DNA of 46,764 nucleotides. Source: CAZUZS01 sp964624795 (GTDB lineage Bacteria; Calditrichota; Calditrichia; RBG-13-44-9). The notes under the pieces were generated by a model. That model had not been told where the DNA came from. It worked only from the letters and a program-made list of their open reading frames with translations, and ran no database searches. Positions 16,314 through 25,107 of the stretch are shown here, one piece after another. Numbering within the stretch: the first letter of the stretch is position 1; the number at the start of each line of letters is the position of its first letter. The translations under genes were made by a program, and so were the position numbers. The stretch covers positions 1-46,764 of the forward strand of contig CAZUZS010000035.1 of the NCBI GenBank assembly GCA_964624795.1. The letters are read 5' to 3'.

Positions 16314-17498
16314 CTAAACCATTTCCACAAGAAGGGCAACAGCTTCGCCGCCACCGATGCAGAGTGAAGCTACACCTGTTTTGCCATCGGTACGTTTCAG
16401 ATTATAAAGCAGGGTTGTTAAAATGCGTGCCCCGCTGGCACCAATGGGATGCCCCAGTGCGACAGCACCGCCAGCCACATTTATTTTGTTCACATCCAGA
16501 CCAAGAATCTGGTTAACAGCAAGACTCACTACCGCAAACGCCTCATTTATTTCATATAGATCGATGTCATCTTTGGACAGATTATTTTTCTTGAGCAATT
16601 TGTCGATGGCATCCGCGGGAGCAGTTGTAAACCATTCCGGTGCCTTGGATGCGGTTGAATAGCTGATAATCCTGGCCAGCGGTTTTATTCCCATACGTTC
16701 CGCGCTTTCCCGGGACATCACGGTCACCGCAGCCGCACCGTCATTCAGTTTCGAGGCGTTGGCAGCCGTCACAGTTCCATCTTTTTCGAATGCCGGGCGC
16801 AGCGAGCCGATTTTCTCAAATTTAACATTTCCCGGTTCTTCGTCCGTTTCGACAACTGTTTCACCTTTCCGGGATTTTATAGTCAATGGCAAGATTTCAT
16901 CTTTGAACCAACCCGCTTCCTGGGCGCGAAGAGCACGCTGGTAACTCAACACCGCAAATTCATCCTGTGCCTGCCGCGGAATATGACATTCCCGCGAGCA
17001 CAACTCAGCAGCATTTCCCATGTGATAATCATTATAGACATCCCACAAACCGTCCCGGACCATTCCGTCGACGACCTCACCGTCTCCCATTCGGTATCCA
17101 AAGCGTGCTTTTGGAAGGTAGTAGGGGACGTTTGACATGCTTTCCATGCCGCCAGCAACAATTATCTCTGCGTCTCCCAATGCAACCGCCTGCGATGCCA
17201 GCATGACCGCCTTCAGTCCGGAACCGCACACCTTATTGATAGTCATACATCCTACAGAAGCAGGCAAACCGGCAAAAATCGCGGCTTGCCTGGCCGGTGC
17301 CTGGCCCTCCCCTGCCGTGAGCACATTCCCCATTATCACTTCATCCACCTGTTCCGGCTTGATGCCGCAGCGCTGAACCGCTTCCTTTATCACAAAACTG
17401 CCCAACCGGGGCGCTGTAAAAGAAGATAGCCATCCGTTATATGCCCCTATCGGGGTTCTAACAGCAGAAGCAATAACAACTTCGCGAAGTTCTTTCAA
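16314..17498 (-). CDS. Acetyl-CoA C-acetyltransferase (thiolase)
   Basis: This 394-residue thiolase condenses or cleaves acetoacetyl-CoA. The nucleophilic cysteine is C91 in NKVCGSG. The C-terminal catalytic residues are H350 in GHPIGASGAR and C380 in CIGGGEA. NEAFA and the GMESMS segment complete the family signature. The length is that of biosynthetic homotetrameric thiolases. It could supply acetoacetyl-CoA for HMG-CoA formation upstream of the mevalonate genes at 1715-6909, but HMG-CoA synthase is not present, so fatty-acid or polyhydroxyalkanoate metabolism are alternatives. It begins five bases after the phoH stop, hence one operon. Confidence 0.93.
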   Translation of the reverse strand: MKELREVVIASAVRTPIGAYNGWLSSFTAPRLGSFVIKEAVQRCGIKPEQVDEVIMGNVLTAGEGQAPARQAAIFAGLPASVGCMTINKVCGSGLKAVMLASQAVALGDAEIIVAGGMESMSNVPYYLPKARFGYRMGDGEVVDGMVRDGLWDVYNDYHMGNAAELCSRECHIPRQAQDEFAVLSYQRALRAQEAGWFKDEILPLTIKSRKGETVVETDEEPGNVKFEKIGSLRPAFEKDGTVTAANASKLNDGAAAVTVMSRESAERMGIKPLARIISYSTASKAPEWFTTAPADAIDKLLKKNNLSKDDIDLYEINEAFAVVSLAVNQILGLDVNKINVAGGAVALGHPIGASGARILTTLLYNLKRTDGKTGVASLCIGGGEAVALLVEMV

Positions 17499-17503
17499 AA
17501 TGT

Positions 17504-18505
17504 TTACTCCTTATCGTTTTTCCTGTTATCATAGGCCCGGATGATGTCCCTGACGAGCCGGTGCCGGACGACATCCGATTTTTTTAGGTTGACAAATTCA
17601 ATGCCTTCAATGTTTTTGAGAACATCCTGAATCTCAACCAATCCCGAGACAGAGGCAGCCGGCAAGTCAATCTGCGTGATGTCTCCATTGATAATCGCAC
17701 GCGAGTTTACCCCAAGACGTGTGAGAAACATTTTCATCTGCATGGAGGTGGAGTTTTGGGCCTCGTCCAAAATGACGAATGCGTTGTTCAAGGTACGCCC
17801 GCGCATGTAAGCCAAGGGTATTATTTCAATTATACTCTGTTCCATGTATTTTTTCAGCAGATCCCTTTGCAGCATCTCCTCCAGTGCATCGTAAAGCGGC
17901 CTGAGGTAGGGATCGATTTTTTCCTTATAATCTCCCGGCAAGAAACCCAGGCTTTCTCCGGCTTCAACCGCCGGGCGCGCTAAAACGATCTTCCCCACTT
18001 CCTTATTCTTCAGCGCATTTATGGCGATAGCAACCGCTAAATACGTCTTTCCTGTTCCCGCAGGTCCTATCACCACCACAATATCGTTCTGTTGGGCGGA
18101 CCGGACAATCCGGTTCTGGCCGGCGGTGCGCGGCTTAATAAAGCCTCTTTTTGTGAACAGGATTACCTCATCCAGGTCATCAGCAGTATGTGCTTCCCTA
18201 ATGGTTGTTTCCTCATCTCCGCCGGATACATTTGCTTTCACAATATGAACGACAGCCTCCACATCCTTGTTTGTGAGAGACTTATTGCGGTGCGCAACAA
18301 AAACCAGTTCGCTCAAAATATCTTCCACCTGTTTCACATCATTCGTCGCCCCGATAATTTTCACCTGGTTTCCACGAGCAATCAACTGGACCGGAAAATA
18401 TTTCTCGATTATCTTTAAGTTTTCATCGCCGACACCGTACATCATCATCGGATCGGCCTTGTTTATGACAAATACTTTTTCCTGCAATTCTAAATCGACT
18501 GACAT
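17504..18505 (-). CDS. PhoH-family ATPase (PhoL/YbeZ type)
   Basis: The 333-residue protein has an N-terminal segment with a KH-like pattern (VQLIARGNQVKIIGATNDV, about 39-57) and a C-terminal P-loop NTPase. Walker A is GPAGTGKT (147-154) and Walker B is VILDEAQN. The PhoH signatures RPAVEAGESLGFLPGD and MRGRTLNNAFVILDEAQN are present. Family members act in RNA metabolism and ribosome maturation, often beside YbeY, which is not adjacent here. It is the first gene of the phoH, thiolase, small ORF, nusB, phosphoesterase operon. A possible -10 TATAGT lies about 50 bases upstream. Confidence 0.93.
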   Translation of the reverse strand: MSVDLELQEKVFVINKADPMMMYGVGDENLKIIEKYFPVQLIARGNQVKIIGATNDVKQVEDILSELVFVAHRNKSLTNKDVEAVVHIVKANVSGGDEETTIREAHTADDLDEVILFTKRGFIKPRTAGQNRIVRSAQQNDIVVVIGPAGTGKTYLAVAIAINALKNKEVGKIVLARPAVEAGESLGFLPGDYKEKIDPYLRPLYDALEEMLQRDLLKKYMEQSIIEIIPLAYMRGRTLNNAFVILDEAQNSTSMQMKMFLTRLGVNSRAIINGDITQIDLPAASVSGLVEIQDVLKNIEGIEFVNLKKSDVVRHRLVRDIIRAYDNRKNDKE

Positions 18506-18635
18506 GTTTCTCTGAATTACCCGCTTTCTTTAGATTTTGTTATCTTACTATAAAAATGTGATTTCGTTTCTTGAACTCAAGATTCAATGTAATTACATCG
18601 ACTACCGAACACACATCCGGTATAAGGAAATAAAA

Positions 18636-18661
18636 AGGCTCCCGACCTGCGTCAAGAGCCT
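18636..18661 (-). terminator. Intrinsic terminator after the LysM gene
   Basis: AGGCTC (18636-18641) and GAGCCT (18656-18661) pair around a 14-base loop. On the minus strand the hairpin is followed by TTTTTATTT. It sits 42 bases beyond the LysM gene stop. Confidence 0.75.
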
Positions 18662-18702
18662 CTTCGTTCACAATATCCTGCTAATACAAATTTTATGGAC
18701 TA

Positions 18703-19554
18703 TTACTTCGGAATCGTCAATACCATGTGAGGATAGATCAAATTGGGATCGGTGATATTGTCCTTATTGGCCTCATAAAGTCTCTGCCATTTGAAAGGAT
18801 CGCCATACACGCTTGCATTTCCCGCAATCTTATATAGAAAATCACCCTTCTGCACCCAATACTCGTTGGGACCAGCCATTCTCGGAATTCTAAACACCTG
18901 ACTCGGATAGATCAAATCCGGATTCTTGATCTGGTCGCGGTTTGTGGTGTAAATTGTAATCCAGGCATAAGGATCACCGTAAATATCAGGCTTCTTGGCA
19001 ATTCGCCACAGGTAATCCCCTTTTGCGACTTCATAGCGGCCGGCGGCAGCAGGTTTTGCTTTTTCTTCGGCCTGGGCAAGCAAATTCTCGATCTGGGAAA
19101 TCAGATTTTGTGATTCAGTGGTGAGACTTTCTTTATTATTCTTCAATTCCTGCAGTCTCTTCTTGAAATCATCAAGCTCGGATTTGCGGGTATAAATCTC
19201 TTCCGGAGACAGAGAGGCAAATCCTGAAAGATTGTTGTCCAGTTGTTTCAACTGGTTGAGATAATCCTGATACCCCTGTTTGTCAGTTCCCACCATAGTA
19301 TATATGTCATTCCAGGTATCAGTAATCTGCTGGTCGGTGGAAGCGATATCATCGTTCAACTTGGCTATCTGCGCTTCCTCATCGGCAATTTTTGCCTTAT
19401 TATCGGCTTCGCATTTTTGCCACTTTGCCAATTCTGTCTTGTATTCGTCCATTGACATTTTTTTGTAATCATAAGAATATTCCTGGGCAAAAAGATTTAT
19501 TCCAAGGAATACAAACATGATAAGTATCGTGCAAACCATATTAAATTTTTTCAT
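18703..19554 (-). CDS. Secreted coiled-coil protein with two C-terminal LysM domains
   Basis: The 283-residue protein has a signal peptide (cleavage near FLGINLFAQ, about residue 24). A predicted coiled coil rich in Asp, Glu, Lys and Gln follows (about 40-170). Then come two LysM-type domains in tandem: YEVAKGDYLWRIAKKPDIYGDP...YPSQVFRIP and YWVQKGDFLYKIAGNASVYGDP...YPHMVLTIP. LysM modules bind glycan, so a periplasmic peptidoglycan-associated role is likely. Both LysM repeats have an insertion with YGDP and an aromatic W, as in FimV/LysM-like proteins. It is cotranscribed with the lipoprotein just upstream (18-bp spacer), with a promoter and terminator framing the pair. Confidence 0.85.
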   Translation of the reverse strand: MKKFNMVCTILIMFVFLGINLFAQEYSYDYKKMSMDEYKTELAKWQKCEADNKAKIADEEAQIAKLNDDIASTDQQITDTWNDIYTMVGTDKQGYQDYLNQLKQLDNNLSGFASLSPEEIYTRKSELDDFKKRLQELKNNKESLTTESQNLISQIENLLAQAEEKAKPAAAGRYEVAKGDYLWRIAKKPDIYGDPYAWITIYTTNRDQIKNPDLIYPSQVFRIPRMAGPNEYWVQKGDFLYKIAGNASVYGDPFKWQRLYEANKDNITDPNLIYPHMVLTIPK

Positions 19555-19572
19555 TTTTGCCTCCTCGCTTTC

Positions 19573-19860
19573 TTATTCTTCTTCACTTTGCCAGTTATTC
19601 AAACCCTGTTGTACCTTTTCCTTTTCAGCCTGAGCCTTGGCCAATTGCGCCTTTTTCTGAGACAATTGTGCTTCCAGATCTTCCCTGTTTTTCTGCGTGT
19701 CGCTCAACTTTTGCTCCGCTGCTAAACAGGCACTACGAGCTTCTTCCATTGCACTTATTTGTTTCTCGTTGGGATGTCCGGCACAGCCGGTAGAAAGAAA
19801 AAGAGAGAAGGAAAACAATCCGACCAACAACAATCCTAACAGTTTCTTAATCTTTAACAT
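19573..19860 (-). CDS. Small coiled-coil lipoprotein
   Basis: The 95-residue protein has a lipoprotein signal sequence with lipobox LSTGC (Cys26), so it should be lipidated. The rest is a continuous helix of Glu, Gln, Lys and Ala heptads ending in WQSEEE, similar in size and look to Lpp/OmpA-like spacer lipoproteins and to the coiled coil of its neighbour. GGAGGC stands four bases before the ATG. It is probably a partner of the LysM protein encoded 18 bp downstream, perhaps tethering it to a membrane. No family assignment. Confidence 0.75.
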   Translation of the reverse strand: MLKIKKLLGLLLVGLFSFSLFLSTGCAGHPNEKQISAMEEARSACLAAEQKLSDTQKNREDLEAQLSQKKAQLAKAQAEKEKVQQGLNNWQSEEE

Positions 19861-19897
19861 AGATGCCTCCTATCATTAGTAAGTAAATAACTTAACA

Positions 19898-19926
19898 AAA
19901 TTAACACATTTCTCAATTTTTGTCAA
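19898..19926 (-). promoter_or_regulatory. Sigma-70-like promoter of the lipoprotein-LysM unit
   Basis: On the minus strand a consensus -35 TTGACA (19921-19926) is followed by 17 bases and TAATTT (19898-19903), 38 bases before the lipoprotein start. The -35 is perfect and the -10 approximate. Confidence 0.55.
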
Positions 19927-20088
19927 GTTGAATTTCTATGTTTTTTAATAATTTGCGAAAAACGTCCAACTTCCGGTAATTCGCCTATATCCCCTTCAAT
20001 TTAATCTTGACTGAGTAAAATATTCACACTTCGGCTATCGCGGAAGTTTCAGCCAGGAAACTCGATTTGCCGCCAGCAATACTCAATA

Positions 20089-20163
20089 TTAGGAATATCC
20101 ATTCCCGCCATACTCTTCGAGAAGTTGTTTGGATCTGGCCGCCAGGCGCTCCAGCAAACCCAT
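20089..20163 (-). CDS. Possible 24-residue peptide downstream of aspS
   Basis: The 315-bp spacer 19861-20175 contains the promoter above and, directly after aspS, a frame of 24 residues (MGLLERLAARSKQLLEEYGG...) that reads as an amphipathic helix. Only 12 bases separate it from the aspS stop and no strong Shine-Dalgarno sequence is present. It may be a chance frame or the decayed end of a longer gene. Confidence 0.15.
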   Translation of the reverse strand: MGLLERLAARSKQLLEEYGGNGYS

Positions 20164-20175
20164 TACTTCACTACC

Positions 20176-21945
20176 TTATTCTTTAGCAACTTTTATTCCC
20201 AATTCTTCCATTTGTTGACTGGTGGCAGTGGATGGGGCATTTTCCATCAGGGCCAGTGCGCTTGTGGTTTTGGGAAAGGCAATAACATCGCGGAGCGATT
20301 CGGCCCCTGTCAACAACATAGCAAGCCGGTCGAATCCGAAGGCAATTCCGCCGTGTGGTGGCGCTCCGTATTCGAAAGCCTCCAATAGGAAGCCAAATTT
20401 TTCAATCGCTTCCTGCGGGGTGATGTTCAAGACTGCAAACATCTTTTCCTGCAATTCCCGCTGGTGAATACGGATACTGCCGCCGGCTATTTCATTGCCG
20501 TTCAAAATGAGATCGTAGGCCCTGGCCCTGGCCTTCTCGGGTTGTCGATCCAGCAGCGAAACGTCTTCCGGCTTGGGCGAGGTGAACGGATGATGGCGGG
20601 CGAAATACCGATTCGCTTCGTAATCGAACTCCAACAACGGAAAATCCACAGTCCATGAAAGCATCATTTTCGAACGATCGATCAGATTGAGATCGGCCGC
20701 CAATTTCTGCCGTAGAAATCCCAAAATAAGCTGCGATCTTTCAACATCCGTACCGGCAATTATCAGAACCAGGGCTTCCGGAATCTCCTGCAAAAGTGCT
20801 CGAAGCTGCGTGGCTTCTGCCTCGTTAATGAATTTGCTGATCCCACCCTGGAATTCATCTCCCGATTTTTTGAAGTGTGCAACGCCCTCCCCGCCAACGG
20901 TGCGGACATATTCATTCAACGCATCGATCTGCTTGCGACTGTAACCGGCAGCCTCCGGAACCACTAATGCACCAATATAACCCTCTGCTTCCACAGCCGC
21001 GCGAAAAATCTTGAAATCCGAATTGCTGAAAACGCCGTTCAATCGCTGGCATTTCAATCCATATCGCAGATCGGGCTTGTCGGTGCCGTACTGCTCCATT
21101 GCATCCTGGAAGCTCATCCTCGGGAAAGGTGTAGCAATCTCAATATCGAACAACTTCCGGTAAACTGTTTTCATAAAGTTTTCCATCAATCGCATGACAT
21201 CGTCTTCATCAACGAAGGACATTTCCAGGTCTATCTGGGTGAATTCCGGCTGCCGGTCCTTGCGCAAATCTTCGTCGCGGAAACACCGCACAATCTGAAA
21301 ATAGCGGTCGAATCCGGAAATCATAAGAATCTGTTTGTATGTTTGCGGCGATTGCGGCAACGCATAAAATTTTCCGGCGTGCATCCGGGAGGGAACAAGA
21401 AAATCCCGTGCACCTTCCGGTGTGCTCTTGGTAAGAAACGGCGTTTCGATTTCCAGAAAATTATTCCCTGAAAAAAAATTCCGGGTAATCTGAGCTAATT
21501 TGTGCCGCAAAATAAAATTTTTCTGCAGTTCAGGGCGTCGTAAGTCAAGGTAGCGATATTTTAGCCGCAGATCTTCCGAGGCTTCTACATAGGTCTTCAG
21601 CTCGAAGGGCGTGGTCCTGCTCTGGTTCAATATTTCGAAAGCGCTGCATAAAACTTCAATTTCCCCGGTCGCCATATCTTTGTTTATCGCTTCCGGCGGG
21701 CGTTTCCTGACTTTGCCTTCCACCGCAACAACAAACTCGGTCCGGAGTTTTTTGGCTCTCTCATATAGCTCCGCGGATGTCTCGGGAGAAAACACGACCT
21801 GGGTTTTACCATAGCGGTCGCGAACATCCACAAAAAAAACGCCGCCATGGTCGCGCCAACCGTCCACCCAACCGTTAAGCACTACATCCTTTCCCGCATA
21901 AGAAGCATTCAGATCTCCGCAGGTATGTGTTCTTTTAAATTTCAA
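20176..21945 (-). CDS. aspS: Aspartyl-tRNA synthetase, bacterial type
   Basis: This 589-residue class IIb synthetase charges tRNA-Asp. An N-terminal OB-fold anticodon domain (VVLNGWVDGWRDHGGVFFVDVRDRYG) leads into motif 1. Motif 2 is FRDEDLRKDRQPEFTQIDLE. The GAD insertion domain characteristic of bacterial AspRS occupies about residues 280-420, and motif 3 is GIAFGFDRLAMLL near the C-terminus. Length is normal. The start is TTG with GAGG eight bases upstream. It stands alone between the terminator of the ExbB/AgmX operon and the lipoprotein unit. Whether it is discriminating or also charges tRNA-Asn cannot be decided from the window. Confidence 0.96.
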   Translation of the reverse strand: MKFKRTHTCGDLNASYAGKDVVLNGWVDGWRDHGGVFFVDVRDRYGKTQVVFSPETSAELYERAKKLRTEFVVAVEGKVRKRPPEAINKDMATGEIEVLCSAFEILNQSRTTPFELKTYVEASEDLRLKYRYLDLRRPELQKNFILRHKLAQITRNFFSGNNFLEIETPFLTKSTPEGARDFLVPSRMHAGKFYALPQSPQTYKQILMISGFDRYFQIVRCFRDEDLRKDRQPEFTQIDLEMSFVDEDDVMRLMENFMKTVYRKLFDIEIATPFPRMSFQDAMEQYGTDKPDLRYGLKCQRLNGVFSNSDFKIFRAAVEAEGYIGALVVPEAAGYSRKQIDALNEYVRTVGGEGVAHFKKSGDEFQGGISKFINEAEATQLRALLQEIPEALVLIIAGTDVERSQLILGFLRQKLAADLNLIDRSKMMLSWTVDFPLLEFDYEANRYFARHHPFTSPKPEDVSLLDRQPEKARARAYDLILNGNEIAGGSIRIHQRELQEKMFAVLNITPQEAIEKFGFLLEAFEYGAPPHGGIAFGFDRLAMLLTGAESLRDVIAFPKTTSALALMENAPSTATSQQMEELGIKVAKE

Positions 21946-22112
21946 ATCTTTGGCCTCATGTTATCGCTTGTCTTTAGCGCGGAATATATGGCGCGCGCAG
22001 TTGGCACACAAGTCTAAAATATCTCGATCAGGGAGGATGGATGGATGACGAGCGCCCGTTCACCCCGGACAACAAGTGTAATCTCAGGGTTATGCTGTTC
22101 CAAAAACGAAAG

Positions 22113-22142
22113 AAAGCCGCGATGGAAACCACCGCGGCTTTT
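22113..22142 (-). terminator. Intrinsic terminator of the TPR-ExbB-ExbD-AgmX operon
   Basis: AAAGCCGCG (22113-22121) and CGCGGCTTT (22133-22141) form a perfect nine-base stem with an 11-base loop. On the minus strand it is followed by a T-rich stretch, about 30 bases after the AgmX-like stop. The spacer to aspS holds nothing else I can identify. Confidence 0.75.
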
Positions 22143-22172
22143 CAAAATTTCAGTTACAAAAATAATGTCAAT

Positions 22173-23264
22173 TTAGCCGAAAATAAACTTCGTCTTAATC
22201 GTCACAATTCCGCGATTATCCTGAAGTTTGGGGAAGTTCGACCAGCGCCGCACCGATCGGATGATACATTGTTCAACTTTCCGGTTGTTCAGGCTGGAAT
22301 TCAATATCTTGACGCCACCGACCCTTCCGTTGGGCAAAATATCAAAACTTAGCATGATTTCACCCCGCAGATTGGGATCGACTTTTAGCTGCGACTGATA
22401 ACAGTACTCGACCGAAGCCTTATTCTGATTGATAGTGGCATCTATCACTTCCGGATCCCGCTGCGTAGTACCGGCGCCTGCACCGGTCACATTCGTTCCC
22501 TGGGCCAGCTTAATGGAACCGCGCCTCGCTACCGAAGTCCCTCCTGACACTCCGGTACCGCTAATCAGATCATCAATGCCGGTTTCGCCTACGCCGTCGC
22601 CAAAGCCGCCGCCTTTTGCAATTCGGCTCCGCTGACCGCCACGGGTGGCCGCCTGCAATGCAGCGGTTCCGGACACTAAGGAAGCCGCATCACCGAGCCC
22701 CGAGCCGGCACCGCCTTCATCGCCAAGGATATCGGCATAAGCCAGTGAGCCGGAACCCGAACCACCGGAGGCTGTCAATGCAGCCAAAACACCATATCCG
22801 GCAGCCTCCTGCTCCATTTGGGCTCTTTTCGCCCGCCTGGCGCCGGCGCCGGCAGCCCGTCTCTTCACCTTATCCGAAACGGATTCGTTGACCAGTTTTT
22901 TGCTTTCCTCGCTCAGCTCTTTTTCTTCCTTGCCTGCTTCCTCGCCGGTCATCAGCCCCCCCTCTTCTCCTTCGCCTGCCGCAGGTTCTTCGGGAACAAC
23001 GATTTCCGTGTACAATTGCTGGAGGTAAGACCGTTTGATCCGTTGTTTTTCCATTTCGGAAATTTGCCAAGCCCTGGAACTCATAAAAAAGGTGAAAGCA
23101 TAAAGCACTACCCAGGTAACGAGTAATATGGCGTAATATCGTTTATCAAAAACTTCCCAAAAGCTCCTTTCGAATTCTTTTGGAAACCCCACCAGCTTAA
23201 AACCCTGAGGTCCGCCTCTTCCCTGTGGGGATACACCGGGGCTCATATTTTTTGCATCAGCCAT
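22173..23264 (-). CDS. TonB-like protein with AgmX/PglI C-terminal domain
   Basis: The 363-residue protein has a short cytoplasmic N-terminus and one transmembrane helix (YYAILLVTWVVLYAFTFFMSS, about 43-63). A long low-complexity periplasmic part is rich in Glu, then Ala, Gly and Ser. The C-terminal domain (about 275-363) is of the AgmX/PglI type: VEYCYQ, LRGEIMLSFDILPNGRVGGVKI, NSSLNNRKVEQCIIRSVRRW. The paired cysteines are conserved in that family. This is the architecture of energy-transducing proteins that span the periplasm and are driven by ExbB/ExbD motors. It is the last gene of the operon. AgmX is a component of Myxococcus gliding machinery, but AgmX-like proteins also occur in non-gliders. 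Confidence 0.85.
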   Translation of the reverse strand: MADAKNMSPGVSPQGRGGPQGFKLVGFPKEFERSFWEVFDKRYYAILLVTWVVLYAFTFFMSSRAWQISEMEKQRIKRSYLQQLYTEIVVPEEPAAGEGEEGGLMTGEEAGKEEKELSEESKKLVNESVSDKVKRRAAGAGARRAKRAQMEQEAAGYGVLAALTASGGSGSGSLAYADILGDEGGAGSGLGDAASLVSGTAALQAATRGGQRSRIAKGGGFGDGVGETGIDDLISGTGVSGGTSVARRGSIKLAQGTNVTGAGAGTTQRDPEVIDATINQNKASVEYCYQSQLKVDPNLRGEIMLSFDILPNGRVGGVKILNSSLNNRKVEQCIIRSVRRWSNFPKLQDNRGIVTIKTKFIFG

Positions 23265-23291
23265 AATTTATCGTCCTTTTGCCAAATAAAA

Positions 23292-23777
23292 CTATTTTTC
23301 CTGATATGTTAGTAATCTAAGCTTATTATATTCCGACTGCCCACAAGTATACAGCACTTTTACCAGTACCTGAAATTGCGTATTCTCATCCGCCTGTATG
23401 GTAACCTCATGGCTGAAAGGTTTACCGAACCTGACTTCATCTCTTTTCGCTTCCTCTGCCAAATTGCTCAGGCGTTGATACAAAGGCCGGATGAGATTTT
23501 CATTGGTATCCAAATCCTGCAATTCCATCACCACGTCGGAACCAACCATTACATTGTGGCGCGTCACCGAAATGCTCAATTCTTTCTTGGGTGGTTCTTC
23601 ACTGGCAGAATAAGGCAGTTTCATATCTTCGGACGGCGTCATAATCTGTCCGGTGGTAGAATAGGTCTTGAGAAGGAAGAGAAGAATGATCGTCATCATA
23701 TCCATCATGGACGTAAGATTCAGTTCGTCTTTTCCGAATTTTAAATGTTTTTTCCTGCGAGATGGAATATAAGCCAT
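23292..23777 (-). CDS. ExbD/TolR family protein (canonical Asp retained)
   Basis: The 161-residue inner-membrane protein has a basic N-terminus, one membrane helix containing the essential acidic residue (D26 in LTSMMDMMTIILLF), and a periplasmic ExbD domain with a C-terminal YTCGQSEYNKLRLL segment. In ExbD/TolR/MotB-like stators this aspartate carries the ion. It is encoded after a second ExbD paralogue (22-bp spacer) that has lost the residue. It is predicted to form the stator with the ExbB homologue encoded at 24382. Confidence 0.88.
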   Translation of the reverse strand: MAYIPSRRKKHLKFGKDELNLTSMMDMMTIILLFLLKTYSTTGQIMTPSEDMKLPYSASEEPPKKELSISVTRHNVMVGSDVVMELQDLDTNENLIRPLYQRLSNLAEEAKRDEVRFGKPFSHEVTIQADENTQFQVLVKVLYTCGQSEYNKLRLLTYQEK

Positions 23778-23799
23778 CGCCTAACCCTTCATTTATACA

Positions 23800-24360
23800 T
23801 TAAATAACAACCTGACCAATAATGACCTGCGGAAACAATTCCTGCAGCACCCCTTCCTCATCTGTGTAAATAACCACACTATCCATAGTTTTAATGAGAT
23901 ATTTATACGGAATACTGGCCTCCGCCGTGATCATAATAGCATTTTTATCATTAAAGTCTGTCTGCAAAACTTTTTTCTTGATTTCTATGAGTTTTGCCTG
24001 CAATTCCTGAAAGTTGTAAGAACCGTCCGGATTCAGAGGAACGGAGGGTTCTCCTTCTTCGGCATTCTTCGCTTCACCGGCTTGTAAAAAACCGCTTTTG
24101 GTTCCGATGTAAAATCCGTTCTTCGAAATAATGACATTCAGACCCAGCCGTTTTTCTAACTCCATAGGTTTTTCCGTATCCTGATTTCCAGCACCGGCGC
24201 TTTTAGGAGGCAGATTCAACTGCTTGATTGCCAATTTTGTCCAAACGGAACCCGCTAATAATAGAGGGATTAAGACAACCATCAGATTCATTACAGGTCG
24301 GATGTCCAGGCTCATCGGTTCAAGTTTTTGATGCCTGCGCATCGATGGTTTATAAGCCAT
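23800..24360 (-). CDS. ExbD/TolR family paralogue with Asn in place of the catalytic Asp
   Basis: The 186-residue protein has the same layout as its downstream paralogue: basic N-terminus (MAYKPSMRRHQ), one membrane helix, and a periplasmic domain. The position of the ion-carrying aspartate is asparagine (N25 in DIRPVMNLMVVL); the codon is AAT, one base from GAT. The periplasmic part has an insertion of about 25 residues rich in Glu, Ala and Gly. It probably forms a heteromeric stator with the canonical ExbD and with ExbB, acting structurally rather than in ion transfer. It lies 21 bp after the exbB-like gene. Confidence 0.85.
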   Translation of the reverse strand: MAYKPSMRRHQKLEPMSLDIRPVMNLMVVLIPLLLAGSVWTKLAIKQLNLPPKSAGAGNQDTEKPMELEKRLGLNVIISKNGFYIGTKSGFLQAGEAKNAEEGEPSVPLNPDGSYNFQELQAKLIEIKKKVLQTDFNDKNAIMITAEASIPYKYLIKTMDSVVIYTDEEGVLQELFPQVIIGQVVI

Positions 24361-24381
24361 GGTGTAAATCCTCTAAATTTA

Positions 24382-25053
24382 TTAACGATTACCGGTAATC
24401 AGGTTAATTAACTTTACCAGATGCTCGTCCATCTCGTCGATGATCTGGGTAGTCTTGTTCTGAATGACATTATAGACAATCAGAGTCGGAACAGCGACAG
24501 CCAGACCAAAAATAGTCGTGTTCATGGCAACACCAATACCTTGCGCCAGCACCTTCGGCTTATCCGCTTCAGGAATTTCGGCGCCACCGATCGCCTCAAA
24601 AGCGATAATCAGACCGTAGATAGTTCCCATCAATCCGGTAAGCGTCGCAACATTAGCCAGCATGGACAGATAATTGGTTCGTTTCTGCAGCAGCGGAATT
24701 ACTTCCAGAGTGCCTTCATCAACGGCATTTTGAATGGATCGAAAATCGAGGCTCTCGCTCTCAGCGACCCGTTTCAATCCGGCAAGCACTACATACGGAA
24801 GCGCCTTCTGCTTACCCTGTTCGCAAAGCTCGATGGCTCTTTTAATATTCCCGCTGGTGACCAGCTTTCTTACTTCCATCATGAATTTATCAGCGTTTAC
24901 ATTGGAACGCACCATAACGTAATAAATCCGTTCAATGGCAATGGCAACCGCGATAATCAGCATGGCAAGGATAAACCACATAAACATATATCCGGACGAA
25001 CCCGTGCTGAAATTCTCAAAAAAATGTTTCCAAAATTGAATTCCGGAGCCCAT
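24382..25053 (-). CDS. MotA/TolQ/ExbB proton-channel family protein
   Basis: The 223-residue inner-membrane protein has the ExbB layout: one membrane helix near the N-terminus (about 20-40), a cytoplasmic loop with helical segments, and two membrane helices in the C-terminal half containing LANVATLTGLMGTIYGLIIAFEAIGG and GIGVAMNTTIFGLAVAVPTLIVYNVI. These form the channel walls together with the ExbD helix. It resembles Myxococcus AglR, ExbB and TolQ alike. In this operon it precedes two exbD genes and an AgmX-like gene, the arrangement expected of a dedicated ion-driven motor. Confidence 0.92.
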   Translation of the reverse strand: MGSGIQFWKHFFENFSTGSSGYMFMWFILAMLIIAVAIAIERIYYVMVRSNVNADKFMMEVRKLVTSGNIKRAIELCEQGKQKALPYVVLAGLKRVAESESLDFRSIQNAVDEGTLEVIPLLQKRTNYLSMLANVATLTGLMGTIYGLIIAFEAIGGAEIPEADKPKVLAQGIGVAMNTTIFGLAVAVPTLIVYNVIQNKTTQIIDEMDEHLVKLINLITGNR

Positions 25054-25107
25054 AAAAAAATCCTCCTTAAAATTTGAATTTGATAAGTCCTTTAATTTCG
25101 CTATTGA

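Noticed and set aside
18537..18755. 72-codon plus-strand frame between phoH and the LysM gene
   Set aside because: It runs through the LysM terminator and into the LysM gene, with random-looking composition.
24421..25077. 218-codon plus-strand frame opposite exbB
   Set aside because: It is a mirror of the ExbB coding strand; the minus-strand product has clear family motifs and the plus-strand one has none.
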